Shown: piece after piece, positions 29,526 to 41,300 of the stretch
Layout of the letters: every line of letters begins with the position of its first letter
How positions within the stretch are numbered: position 1 is the stretch's first letter
Origin: Closterium sp. NIES-65
Lineage: Eukaryota > Streptophyta > Zygnematophyceae > Desmidiales > Closteriaceae
Reading direction: 5' to 3'
NCBI GenBank assembly: GCA_948144175.1
Contig: CANXME010000532.1
Span: 3,099,001-3,163,000, forward strand
DNA length: 64,000 nt
The notes under the pieces: model-generated
Databases searched by the model: none
Told to the model about the DNA's origin: nothing
Seen by the model: the letters and a program-made list of their open reading frames with translations, nothing else
Made by a program: the position numbers and the translations under genes

Positions 29526-31705
29526 GCGCGCAGTGTACCACTCACGAAGCTGCTGAGGGGACAGGGTCACACCACTCCGCTGCTGCTGGCGCGGACCACC
29601 ACCTGAGCCACTCCCCTGCGCAGAGTCGCGACCCGCTCCACCACCGCCGCCGCCGCCGCCGCCGCCTCCGCCGCCTCCTCCACCTCCGCCTCCTCCGCCA
29701 CCTCCGCCGCCTCCGCTCCCTCCGTCACCACCGCCGCCTCCTCCGCCTCCACTGCTGCCGCCGCCGCCGCCACCCCCGGCACCACTCCCACCACCACCCC
29801 CACTCCCTCCACTGCCTCCACCACCACCTCCACCGCCCCCGCCAGCCCCTCCAGCGCCCTTGCCCCCCTTGCCCTTGCCGGTGCGGCGTCTCCCGCTCAG
29901 GGCAGACGCAACACCGATCGACTCGAAACCAACGAGGTCAGCTGCAGCAGCAGAGGCAACAGAGGACAAGAGGGGGGAGGGAGAACACCCCTCAAAGACG
30001 GGGGTGCGAGGGTCACCACGAGAGGCTCCTACAACGACTATACTCTTCTCTGCTGCTAGGAGGGCCTTCTCGAGGAGGTCAACGGTGAGAGTGGTGGGGC
30101 AAACTGAGAGGAAGTGGTCCCTGACTACGCGGAGAGAGTCAGGGAGCCCGGTGACTATGTAGTAGAGGGTGATGTACATGGGGGGGGGGGTTCTTGGCGC
30201 AAGACTCAGCAGGAAGCACAGCGCGGTAGCGAGTGTCACTAGTGCGGAGGTGCGTAATGAGGTCAGCGACTGTGGGAAAGGGAGCAATGTCAGGGAAGAG
30301 GTACGGTAGCATGAGGCTGCTTAGTGCAGCAGTGGCAGGGGAAGAGTAGCGTGCAACTACAGCGTCGTACAAGGTCTGAGCACTCTTGTACTGGCTAAAG
30401 TGTGCACGCTCAGTGGTCGGTAAGTGGCGGCGCACAGCAAGGCGAGCAGCAGCATCACGCGTGGCCCACTGTGAGCAAACAGTGGCGTCAGCATCAGCCG
30501 CAGGGGCAGGAGAGGCACCAGAAGTGAGGTCAAACAGGGAGAGACCGTCTGCCCTATCACACTGTAGGAAAAGCTGCAGATCATCTACCCAGACCTCAAA
30601 GTCAACTGCCCGACCCTCAGCGTCAAAGGTGAGAACACTAGGGGAGGCCATGACAGTAGTAGACAGGCACTGAGTACAGTGGGGCAAGGCAGTGCAGTGG
30701 TAGAGGCGCTGCTCTTACCAGGCAAGTGGGGCGGTCCCAGGCAGGCCGACAGGCGGCTCCGCTTCGGCTGCGGTGCGGCTCGGCGGCTCGGCGGCTCGGC
30801 TGCTGGGCGGCTCGGCGGTCGGGCGGCTCGGCTGCAGGGCGGCTCGGTGGTCGGGCGGCTCGGTTGCTCGGCGGCTCGGCTGCTCGGCGGCTGGGCGGCT
30901 TGGCGGCTCTGGCGCTGGGCGGCTGAGTGGCGACGGGGCCGCGGAAGGGCGGCGACGGGGCCGCTGAAAGGGCGGCGACGGGCTGCTGAAAGGGCGGCGA
31001 CTGGCCGCTGAAAGGGCGGCGACGGGGCCGCGGAAGGGTGGCGACGGGGCCGCTGAAGGGCGGCGACGGGGCCGCGGAAGGGCGGCGACGGGGCCGCTGA
31101 AAGGGCGGGCGGCGACGGGGCCGCTGAAAGGGCGGCAACGGGGCCGCTGAAAGGGCGGCGACGGGGCCGCGGACGGGCGGCGACGGGGCCGCTGGAGGGC
31201 GGCGACGGGGCCGTGGAAGGGCGGCGTCGGGGCCGCGGAGGGGGCGGTGATGGGGCCACGGAAGGGCGGTGTCGGGGCCGCGGAAGGGCGGCGACGGGGC
31301 CGCTGAAAGGGCGGCGACGGGGCCGCGGAAAGGGTGGCGATGGGGCCGCTGAAAGGGCGGCGACGGGGCTGCGGAAAGGGGCCGCAAGGGCGGTGCGAAG
31401 AGGGCCGCAAGGGCGGCGCGACGGGGCCGTGAGGACGGCGCGATGGGGCCACTAGGGGCCGTGAGGGAGGCCGCTAGAGGCCACGAAGGGGAGTCACACG
31501 GGCCGCGACTCGGGCAGGGGCCAAGCGCGCTCCGGGCAGGAAAAAAAAGGTCGGTGGGCACCTGCTCTATACCATGTGAATATTAGAACGAGAATGATTG
31601 AACTATGAAACAGTTGGGTACAAGTACTAACCCTAATTGGGTTGTACCCCTTATGGGCTACCCCACTACAGCCTACACAGATGTATAAGCTATAATGTTC
31701 TAACA
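29526..31705 (-). mobile_element. Nested Copia fragment, reversed, inside the chromovirus
   Basis: Read on the minus strand from 31705: LTR (31575-31705, TGTTAGAAC start), primer-like TGGTATAGAGC, tandem GC-rich leader (30652-31563), and gag from ATG 30651 to near 29526. Gag contains the Gly-rich block and the SPQQLREWY motif of the short-LTR family. Only the 5' part is present and about one further break is seen. It divides the reverse transcriptase region of the host Gypsy element and is therefore younger. Confidence 0.88.
30780..31400. repeat. Leader array of the nested Copia
   Basis: Arrays of about 23-bp units built on GGCGACGGGGCCGCTGAAAG (30940-31400) and shorter GGCGGCTCGG units (30775-30925). 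Same place as, but different unit from, the other family members. Confidence 0.85.
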
Positions 31706-34288
31706 CATCAGTTGCGCATCACCAACGACGATGTACCCAAAACCGCGTTTCGTACGCCGTTTGGGCATTTTCAATGGCGTGTGCTGAGTTTCGGTCTGAC
31801 CAATGCACCGGCCTCTTTTCAGAGGGCGATGAATGATGTCTTTCGCGAGTCAATCGGTCAGTTCGTCTTGGTTTACCTCGACGATATACTGGTCTATTCC
31901 AAAACCGAACAAGAGCACACATAACACCTAAAATGGGTGTTAAACAAACTACGAGAGCACAAATTCTATGCTCGCTTATGGAAGTGTCACTTCTATAAGC
32001 GCGAACTAGAATATCTGGGACATCTCGTGGGGAACAGTGGATTGAAAGTCGATCCCAAGAAAGTGGCGGCTGTTGAGAGCTGGCCCGTTCCACAGGACGT
32101 GGGTCAAGTCAGGTCCTTTCTGGGCTTAGCCAACTATTTTTGCCGTTTCTTGGAGAATTATTCAACCATCGTTGCCCCATTGACCGCACTTACTCGAAAA
32201 GGTACTGCGTGGGAATGGACCAGACAATGCCAAGAGGCATTTGAAGCGATCAAACAAAAGTTGAGCAACGCTCCCGTTCTGGTATTACCAGATCCAACAA
32301 AACCCTACGAGGTAGTCACAGACGCCTCAACAGTAGGGATTGGCGCAGTCCTCCTGCAAGAAGGACGCCCTGTGGCATACGAGAGTAGAAAGCTCTCCCC
32401 GGAAGAGCAGCGCTATACGACTTCCGAACAAGAACTGTTGGCAGTCGTCCATGTGCTACGAACATGGCGATGTTACTTGGAAGGTGTGGACTTTGTTGTC
32501 ACAACCGACCATTGTCCAAACACCTACTTTTCCAGCCAAGCCACCCTCACTCGTCGCCAAGCCCGATGGGCTGAACTCCTTAGTGGATTCACCTATGATA
32601 TTCGATATCGGGCAGGCCCGACAAACATGGCTGATCCCCTCAGCAGACAGCCGATAGGGGCAGCAAACGGGCTAGAGGACACCGAACATGCTGCCGTCTT
32701 TGCAGCTTACTTTGGTATCCTCGCTGTCGCCCGAGTTAGTGAGATTACCTTCAGTGGTTTTCTGAAACGAATCCGCACAGGCTATCAGATTGATTCCTGG
32801 TCTCAGAACCCACAGAATACGAAGGATCTCTCGTGGGAGCATGAGCTCTGGTGGCATGGAAAAGAAATTGTAGTACCACATGTGGAGAACCTGCGGAATG
32901 ACATCTTACAAGAAGTGCATGCCAGTAAATACAGTGGACACCTCGGAGTTAAGAAAACCCGATGGGCATTGTCTGACGTATACTGGTGGCCAGGGTCAGG
33001 CAATGAAGTCCAGCAGTTTGTTACACGCTGCGACACGTGTGCACGTAATAAACCGAGCACACAAAAACCCGCTGGTTTGCTTCAACCACTTGCAACCCCT
33101 GAGGAACCCTGGGAGAGTGTGTCAATGGATTTCATCACTGACCTCCCTAAAACACGAGATGGTCATACAGCGATCCTCGTCTTCGTAGATCGGTTGACCA
33201 AGATGGTGCACTTCGTGCCTACAACCACTGACGTATCAGCGGAAGATACGGCTAAGTTGTTTGTGGCACATGTTTTTCGTTTACATGGTTTACCCCGTGT
33301 GCTAGTGTCTGACCGAGACCCTCGTTTCACAAGCCGTTTCTGGCAGGAGGTCATTCGGACACTGGGGACAAAGCTGAAAATGTCGTCTGCATTCCATCCT
33401 CAAACGGATGGACAGACCGAGCGCACAAATCGCACTCTTGAACAAATGCTTCGTTCGTTTATTGGCCCAACACAAGATGATTGGGATGAGCTGTTGCCAG
33501 TAGTGGAATTTGCTGTCAACAACTCGGTGCATGAAAGCACCCACGAAAAACCTTTCATCTTAAATTGTGGTCGGCATCCCACAACACCTGCTACACATGG
33601 GGTCAGTGGCTTGAAAATTCCAGCCGCTAAGGAATTTATTGGCAAGCAGCAAGAAGCGCTTAAGTCTGCTCGTCGTTGGTTGCAACTTGCCCAACAACGC
33701 CAAAAGTCTTATGCCGACATGAAACGCCGGGACGTCTCTTTTCAAGAGGGAGACAAAGTATTGTTGAGTACGAAAAACATTCGACTCAAACTACCTAGGG
33801 CACGAAAGCTGTTTCCTCGTTGGATTGGGCCATTCGAGGTTATCAAGCGGGTTGGGGCGGTGGCTTATAAGCTTAAGCTACCAGGCACCTTGCAGATTCA
33901 CAACGTCTTCCACGTGTCTCTGTTAAACAAGTATCTTGCCGAAGGCACGTACCAGCCACCACCAACCATCGTCCTGGGTGAGGAACTATATTATGAGGTC
34001 GAGCGTGTGCTGATGCACCGTGATCGACAACGCGGCCGTAAAACAAAACGTGAGTTCCTCATCAAGTGGAAAGGCTACGGGCCTGAACAAAATTCATGGG
34101 AGCCAGAAGAACACTTGACTGAATCAGCAGTTCAAGCTTACATGGAAGACTTGGCTCTCCGAGCAGCCCCACAGCCAGTGGATGGTGTTGACCCTGGCCG
34201 TAATGTGGTGCGTCGTGCTCGCAGCACTCGCCCCAAGAAGCACTCCAAGGCAATGGGGACGTTGCCAACTGGAGGGGGAGGAGTGTAA
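31706..34288 (+). pseudogene. Chromovirus reverse transcriptase (rest), RNase H, integrase, chromodomain
   Basis: [16 protein letters not shown] and [12 protein letters not shown] (near 31795-31900) are reverse transcriptase. VVTDASTVGIGAVLLQ (near 32310) is RNase H. HLGVKKTRWALSDVYWWPG with CDTCARNKP is the HHCC finger. MDFITDLPKT, VSDRDPRFTS and TDGQTERTNRTLEQ form the integrase core. FLIKWKGYGPEQNSWEPEEH (near 34050-34110) is a chromodomain, which names the lineage. About one break was noticed in this part. Confidence 0.9.
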
Positions 34289-34989
34289 CGCATCACCTAC
34301 CTACCCTAGCGACTATTCTAGCTAAGGCTCTCTAAAGCGCTACCTACGCAAGGTAGCAACTTACGGGAAGAAAGGGTTGGAAGGGATGATTGTTGATTGG
34401 TCCACAATTGTGAATCACCACCCACTAAAAGATAAACAAGGTTGGGAACCAACCCAACCTTTGCATTGGTGGACATTCAAACCAATAACATTTCAATGCT
34501 GCTGTTACAAGTTACAATAGGTAACCAGACAATTCTTATCACAAATAAGTTGCTCTCATTGGTTGCAAATCCAACCAACATGCCACCTAAGCAAACTCAC
34601 CTTAAGGAGCTCCTTGCCCTTGTTGCCATGGAGGAGGTGGAGCTCCCCAAGGGGTATTGAGGAAGGGGTTTGGAGCTCCAAGGCTCATTCTCTCATTCCC
34701 AACTCCAATTGATCAATTTTGGAAATGGGATTTCTCTCTAAGTACAGAACTTTTCCCTCACAAGTGCTCTAAGCTCCAACTATCCCTTTGGTGGAAGCTA
34801 CTCTATCACTCTCCAAGCTTCAACTACCAAGTCTAGAAGACTCAAAGCTATCTTAGGAGCTAGTTTACCTTGTGTGTTTTATTGTTGGCGTTTTTATAAG
34901 CCTACTAGTGACCCTTTTGTGGGCATTCATTTATAAGCCTGGGTCTTTATTGTGCTTTTAAGGGCGTTTCTCTATAAGCCCGTGTTACA
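34284..34989 (+). repeat. Right LTR of the chromovirus
   Basis: Opens with TGTAAC after a purine tract (GGAGGGGGAGGAG) and closes with GTTACA, a 6-bp terminal inversion. It is followed directly by RCC1-like host sequence. Confidence 0.8.
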
Positions 34990-35009
34990 TTCAACGCACC
35001 TGCTCCTCT

Positions 35010-35220
35010 GATCAGTACCGTCGCCCAGCTGTCCGTACTCATTCGACCCCCACATGAACAGGCTTCCAACAATGCTCAGTGAGAAAGAACAGTGAAGCCA
35101 ATGGAGTAAACCGAGTCAACGGAGTCGATAGAGTCAGCTGAGTCTACCCACCCGCTGCTCTGCTCTGCGCTATCGCCCTGCTGCCCGTACTCGTTTGACC
35201 CCCACGTGAACAGGCTTCCA
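35010..35220 (-). repeat. Tandem pair of an RCC1 blade, 152-bp spacing
   Basis: Segments ending on the plus strand with AACAGGCTTCC at 35209-35219 and 35057-35067 both encode GSLF(T/M)WGSNEYGQ. The two differ at several third positions, so the duplication is not very recent. Confidence 0.85.
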
Positions 35221-35525
35221 TCGATCCCCACCGCCGCGCTGTGTTCCAACCCGCACGCCACGCTAACAAGCGCAATGGGCCGCCCGTCCCGCGCGCGGAA
35301 ATTCTCCCCCGCGATCCGCAGCGGCGCGCGCTGGCAGCGCCACGTGCGCGAATCCCCCCGTAGTATCCTCGCGCGGTGGCTGGTCTGCCCGCGGAGATAG
35401 AATCCCCAGAGGCAGAGCGCGGTTCTACGGGCTGGGAGAGACCGGCGATCGCGGCTGAAGACGCGGTTGGAGGTACGGCGGGAGGTACGACAGGAGGTAC
35501 GGCGGGAGAATCGATAAACTGGCAT
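35010..35525 (-). CDS. RCC1-repeat protein, 5' exon(s)
   Basis: The minus strand from ATG 35525 (MPVYRFSRRTS) gives ALCLWGFYLRGQTSHRARIL, then RPIALVSVACGLEHSAAVG, then DGSLFTWGSNEYGQQGD. These are blades of an RCC1 beta-propeller of the UVR8/RCC1 kind, used for protein or chromatin binding. A second copy of the last block, GSLFMWGSNEYGQLGDGTDQ, follows 152 bp on and ends at a good donor (AGCAG|GTGCG, near 35003). Which copy is spliced in is not clear. The remainder of the gene should lie at lower coordinates but is separated by the 8.9 kb chromovirus. A start further upstream in the same frame (to 35771) is possible but has no RCC1 likeness. Confidence 0.6.
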
Positions 35526-36691
35526 TGTCGCGATCAAGCCCGTCCATTGGTACTTAAATTGGAGCCTAGCTAGCCTGTAGCTCAAGCTGAGCTGCGCGGT
35601 TAAGCTCGAGGGGCTGGGCGGAAGGCGGGCGAGCAACCAGCGGGGAGACGGGGTGGAAGCTGAGAAACGCAAAGCGCAGGAAAATAGCACCAGCACACAT
35701 GTTTTGCCTGAAACGTGGCAATAGGAAGCTGAATGTGGGAAGCTTGTGGAGACTAAGTGAAATGGCTCCAACGGTCACACTCCCGTAGATACACGGAAAG
35801 GCTGCACTGCAACATCAACGTGACCAGCTTTCATGAGTTGGGCTGGTTGGGAGGCTTCGGCTCAGCGCGCAGTACTGTAGAAGCTGGTTGTCAGCACTAG
35901 GGAGAAGATCATACAAGGGCCGAACAGTGCCAGAGGGGTGATCAACCAGGGGTCGAGAGGCCCGGAAATTACCAAACCGCTTCGCAAGGAGGAATTAACA
36001 GAGAGTCTTCATTTATTGCACGTAATTATGTTACTAGTGGCATGTACCGGCTCGCATTTTCGCTCGGGTGTCGTTTAGCGAGCCGACTCTACTGGGAACT
36101 CTAGGGCAGCAAAAAAAACTAAAACTCATTGGGAACCTGGATGCAATTTCGGGATGGATAAACCCTAAAAAATTGACCTTCCTGGTATTTAGGGTTGATC
36201 CCTCCCGAGTCGCATCCGTTTCCGAATGGGTAATATTTTATTTTTTTCTGTGGTTTCTTATTGGATAGGTGGTAGGCATCACCCAGAATATATTATGTTG
36301 TTACGTAATCACGATTTGACACGCCGAATTCAATTCCAGAAGAAGGCGACGCGCGCTCTGTAGTAGGCGGCGGTCAAAACCCTCAATAAACAATACGAAA
36401 ACAAAATTAGGTTTCTTTTAGCAATTGTTTTGTACTTATAGTTCGGCTTGTTTCCTGAGTCGTTTGGTCAGCTCCGGGTTGAAATCCTACGGTCGAGATT
36501 TTCTGGCCCTACTTTGATCACCCTTCTGGCACTGTTCGGCCCCAATATGATCTTTTCCCTCAGTACTACGTGGGGGATGATTCAAACTGTTCGCAAGAAT
36601 TTACACAGCTGTGGAATGAAGCCATCTGCTGTTACCGCTCCAGTGTTGCGTTTGTATCGCGGTACAGTATACACTGTACAAAAATCCTTTT
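35526..36691. other. Intergenic region
   Basis: Promoter side of the RCC1 gene, then AT-richer sequence. No gene, RNA or complete element was recognised. Confidence 0.4.
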
Positions 36692-36831
36692 CCTGGGCGA
36701 TGTTCGGCAGCCAGGGGAGGGGGTTTGAGGGGGGATTTAAATGCCGGGCCTCCAGGTTCGGCCTGGGCGATGTTCGGCAACCAGGGGAGGGGTTTTGATG
36801 GAGGATCAAAATGGCGGACCTCCATGCTCGA
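36692..36831. repeat. 70-bp tandem duplication
   Basis: Two copies (36692-36761, 36762-36831) starting CCTGGGCGATGTTCGGCA, roughly 80% identical. Function unknown. Confidence 0.85.
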
Positions 36832-37118
36832 CCAGTACGAACTAGGAAAAACACTTCGGTCAGGCTAGAAAAATGTGAAAAAATGTCGAACGTAAGCCTA
36901 AAACGCGACGCGAACACAAGGCTAGGTTGTAACCCGCGCCGCATCCTCCCCCAAAACCTCCCCAGTGGCGGAAAAAATCCGTCCTAGTGCCCAGGGAATC
37001 CAAATTGCACTCCCGTGAGTGGCCTCACCCGCGGGGGATGTAAAATGGATTCCCTCAACCACGAAATTGTTTTATGATTGTACCCCCACTCTAAATTGAC
37101 GGGTAAATCGGACATCGA
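36832..37118. repeat. Diverged 0.8-kb repeat, copy 1, left piece
   Basis: Shares CACTTCGGTCAG, GTCGAACGTAAGCCTAAAAC, GGATTCCCTC and other blocks in the same order with 52140-52440. The copy continues at 44498-44603 and 51876-51960, after removal in thought of two later Copia insertions. It appears noncoding. Confidence 0.8.
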
Positions 37119-37254
37119 TGTCAGAACATACATACAGTTCATACTGTTGTGTAGGCTGTAGTGGGGTATCCTATAGGGGGTACAACCCAGTTAGGGTTTG
37201 CTACTTGTACTGATTTCATTTTCATAGTCATCATTCCTGTTTTCTTATTTCACA
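37119..37254 (+). repeat. 5' LTR, 136 bp
   Basis: Starts TGTCAGAACATACATACA and ends TTATTTCACA. No TATA box is obvious. Confidence 0.93.
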
Positions 37255-37369
37255 TGGTATAGAGCGGGTCCTGCCTTAGGACCGTTTTCTGGGCCCACCA
37301 ACGCGCGCCCCGAGGCGCGCCCATTTTTTTTAGCGACCTCTCGGGTCGCCTTTTCACTCGCGGCCCGCC

Positions 37370-38215
37370 GCCTCCCCTGACGCGGCTTTGCCGCCTCCCC
37401 TGACGCGGCCCAGCCGCCTCCCTTGACGCGGCCCCGCCGCCTCTCTTAACGCGGCCCCGCCGCCTCCCTTGACGCGGCCCCGCCGCCTCCCTTGACGCGG
37501 CCTCGCCGCCTCCCCTGACGCGGCCCCGCCGCCTCCCCTGACGCGGCCCTGCCGCCTCCCTTGACGCGGTTCCGCCGCCTCCCCTGACGCGGCCCCGCCG
37601 CCTCCCTTGACGCGGCCCCGCCGCCTCCCCTGACGCGGCCCCGCCTCTACTGCCGACGGCCCCGCCGCTGCACTCTACGGCCCGCCGCTGCACCCTGCCG
37701 GCCCGCCGCTGCTCCTGCCGGCCCGCCGCTGCACTCTACGGCCCGCCGCTGCACCCTGCCGGCCCGCAGCTGCTCCTGCCGGCCCGCCGCTGCACCCTGC
37801 CGGCCCGCCGCTGCTCCTGCCGGCCCGCCGCTGCACTCTACGGCCCGCCGCTGCACCCTGCCGGCCCGCAGCTGCTCCTGCCGGCCCGCCGCTGCACCTG
37901 CCGGCCAGCCGCTGCACCCTACGGCCCGCCACTTGCACCTGCCGGCCCGCCGCTGCACCTGCCGGCCCGACGCTGCACCTGCCGGCCCGACGCTGCACCT
38001 GCCGGCCCGAGCCGCCCCGGCAGCCGAGCCGCCCGGGACCCGAGCCGCCCTGCCGCCGAGCCGCCCGGGAGCCGAGCCGCCCTGCACCCGAGCCGCCCAG
38101 CCGCCGAGCCGCCCGGGAGCCGAGCCGCCCTGCGCCCGAGCCGCCCAGCCGCCGAGCCGCCCGGGAGCCGAGCAGCTGTGCACCCGAGCCGCCCGGTCAC
38201 TGAGCCGCCTTTCTG
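37370..38215. repeat. GC-rich tandem leader
   Basis: Three successive arrays: 23-bp units on GCCGCCTCCCCTGACGCGGC (37370-37650), 20-21-bp units on CCGGCCCGCCGCTGC (37665-38010), and longer units on GAGCCGCCCGGGAGCCGAGC (38010-38190). The same three types occur in the same order in the reversed fragment at 880-1870. Confidence 0.9.
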
Positions 38216-38307
38216 CTACCTGCACGACCTGCCCTGCCTGGTGAGCACAGTCCCACTGACACTGCGAGCTCTTTCCCTACCGCTTGCACTGCGTCACTGT
38301 CGTCGCC

Positions 38308-41300
38308 ATGGCTACCCCTAGTGTCCTAGCTTTTGACGCTGAGGGTCGCGCCATTGATTTTGAGGTCTGGTTAGATGACCTGCAGCTGTTCTTACAGTGC
38401 GACAGGGCTGACGACCTTTCTCTCTTTCACCTCACCTCTGGCGCCTCTCCTGCTCCTGCTGCTGATGCTGAACCCGCTGTCCGCTCTAAGTGGGCCACCC
38501 GCGATGCTGCTGCACGTCTTGCTGTGCGTCGCCACCTCCCTACCTCTGAGCGTGCGCACTTTAGTCAGTACAAGAGTGCTCAGACCTTGTACGACGCTGT
38601 AGTTGCGCGCTACTCCTCCCCTGCCACTGCTGCACTGAGCCGTCTCATGCTTCCCTACCTCTTTCCTGACCTCTCTGCCTTTCCCACTGTCGCTGACCTC
38701 ATTACGCACCTCCGCACTAGTGACACTCGCTACCGCGCCGCCCTTCCTGCTGAGTTCTGCGCTAAGAACCCCCCCCCCATGTACATCGCTCTCTACTACG
38801 TAGTCGTGCGCCTCCCTGACTCCCTTCGCGTCGTCAGGGACCACTTTCTCGCAGTCTGTCCCACCACTCTCACCGTCGACCTCCTCGAGAAGGCCCTCCT
38901 TGCAGCGGAGAAGAGCATAGTCGCTGTAGGTGCTTCTCGTGGTGACCCTCGCACCCCCATCTTTGAGGGGTGCTCTCCTTCCCCCTTGCTGCCCTCTGTT
39001 GCCTCTGCTGCTGCTGCCGACCTGCTTGGTCTTGAGTCGGTCGGCGCGGCGTCTGCCCCTAGTGGGAGACGTCGCTCCAGCAAGGGCAAGGGAGGCAGGG
39101 GCGCGGGTGGAGCTGGGGGGGGCGGTGGCGGTGGCGGCGGTGGAGGCGGAGGGAGTGGGGGTGGCGGCGGGACTAGTGACGGGGGTGGTGGTGGGGGTGG
39201 TGGCAGCAGCGGCGGAGACGGTGGTGGTGGTGCCAGCGGTGGTGGTGGAGGCAGCGGCGGAGGTGGAGGCGGCGGAGGTGGGGGCGGTGGAGGCGGCAGC
39301 GGAGGAGGCAGTAGTGGTGGAGGAGGTGGAGCTGGTCGGGGTGGTACCCAGCAGCGTAGCGGCAGTGGTGGTGGCCAGCGCTCGCACCGGCTGCAGCAGC
39401 AGCGCTCGCGGGACATCCCTTCGCCTCAGCAGCTTCGTGAGTGGTACGCTGGGCGTCAGAGGGGTGGGGGTACTGGTCCCTGCACCTACGTTCTTCGTTC
39501 TGGCGACCGCGCGGGTGAGCAGTGTGGGGGTGCCCACGCCACCCAGCGCTGCTTTGGCCGCCTCACGGACGCTTCGCGTCAGCAGTTCCTTGGGGCTAGT
39601 GAGATCCCTCGCTGGGATGAGCTTCTCAGGGCTGGTGTAGCGATCTTTGATCTTGATTTTGATGCTATCCTTACTGCCATGTATGTTGTGGATTATAGTG
39701 AGGAGAATGAGGGTTACCGCTGTTTCCAGCCCGACCCGGGCATTGGTACTGCTGCGCTAGGTGCTTGTGAGGCTGCTGCTCTAGGTGCCAGTGCGTCTGC
39801 GCTCTCAGGTACTGGTGAGACTGCGCTCTCAGGTACTGAGTCGTCCTCGTCCTCCCTCACTTTCACACTTGACTCCGGAGCTTCTCGCTCCTTCTTTCGA
39901 GACCGCACTACCCTTTCGCCGCTCGACAGGCCGGTTGCGGTCTCCCTTGCTGATCCCTCTGGGGGTCCTGTCCTGTCTCACTTCTCCACTGTCCTCCCGT
40001 GTCCGGCTGCCCCTTCGGGCACCCTGTCGGGTCTGTACCTTCCCTCGTTCTCTACGAACTTGGTGAGTGGAGCAGACCTGCAGGATGGGGGTGTTCACCA
40101 GTTCACTCCTGCGCGTCAGCGGGTGACCCACTGCACGGAGGCTCGCACAGGCCGCCACCTGGCCACGTTCTCGCGTCGGCCTGGGTCGAGTCTCTACACC
40201 CTGACCGTTGAGTCTCCTCCTGTCCCTGCGTCTGGTCAGGTGGCTGCGTCGGGTCAGGTACTTGCTGCTGCGTCCCGGTCAGGTCCTGAGTCTGCCCCCT
40301 GTTCTTGTCGCCTCCTGTCTCACGAGACTCTCCTGTGGCACCACCGTCTTGGCCACCCCTCCTTGCCCCGTCTTCGGAGCATGGCTTCCCGTGTCCTTGT
40401 CTCTGGTCTTCCCCAGTCTCTCCCTCCTCTCCCCTCCGGGCCAGGACCTTCCTGTGTCCCCTGTGTCGAGGGTCGCCTTCGGGCTACTCCTCACTCCTCC
40501 CACTTCCCCCCGACAGAGGCTCCCCTGCAGACGCTTCACATGGATGTGTGGGGCCCAGCCCCCGTCCGTGGGCAGGGTTACGAGCGCTACTTCCTGTTGG
40601 TGGTTGACGACTACTCGCGTTACACCACAGTCCTCCCCTTGCGCAGCAAGGGTGCGGTCACTGAGGTGCTGATCGACTGGATCCGCGAGGCTCGTCTCCA
40701 GCTCAGGAAGAGCTTTGGCTCGGACTTTCCTGTTCTGCGTCTGCACTCTGACAGAGGCGGAGAGTTCTCTTCTCGCCTTCTGCGAGACTACTGTCGTGCA
40801 CGGGGGATCCGCCAGACCTTCACGCTTCCGGACTCACCACAGCAAAATGGGATTGCTGAGCGCCGCATTGGCATGGTCATGGATGTCGCTCGTACGTCCA
40901 TGATGCATGCGGCTGCCCCCCATTTTCTGTGGCCGTTTGCGGTGAGGTACGCGGCGCATCAGCTCAACCTTCACCCCCGGGTCTCTCGGCCTGCGATGTC
41001 CCCAGCCTTGCTGTGGACGGGGAAGGTTGGCGATGCGTCTGTGTTCCGTGTCTGGGGATCTCGGGCGTTTGTACGCGACTTGTCTGCGGACAAGCTGTCC
41101 CCCCGTGCTGCTCCCTGTGTCTTCCTTGGCTTCCCCACTGACGCCCCAGGGTGGCAGTTTTACCACCCCTCCTCTCGTCGTGTTCTGTCCTCCCAGGACG
41201 TCACGTTCGACGAGTCAGTCCCCTTCTACCGTCTCTTCCCCTACCGCACTCCTTCCCTCCCCCCTCCCCCGGACTTCCTTGTGCCGGTTCCCCCCCCGGT

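Larger units (their letters stand above)
26059..34989 (+). mobile_element. Gypsy chromovirus, broken, with a nested Copia fragment
   Basis: Fossil of the Ty3/Gypsy superfamily, chromodomain lineage. Parts in order: left LTR copy (26079-26692 recognisable), gag (from 27152), protease and start of reverse transcriptase (28235-29525), a reversed Copia fragment (29526-31705), then the rest of reverse transcriptase, RNase H, integrase and chromodomain (31706-34288), and the right LTR (34284-34989, TGTAAC...GTTACA). The shared 614-bp LTR core differs at only about six positions, so the insertion is fairly young, yet it has about three or four breaks including the Copia insertion. The left edge is less clear than the right. 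It sits between RCC1-like segments of the host. Confidence 0.88.

Noticed and set aside
38392-39537. Minus-strand Pro- and Thr-rich frames opposite the Gly-rich gag block (also 45900-46446)
   Set aside because: Mirror frames of GGC/GGT-rich coding sequence.
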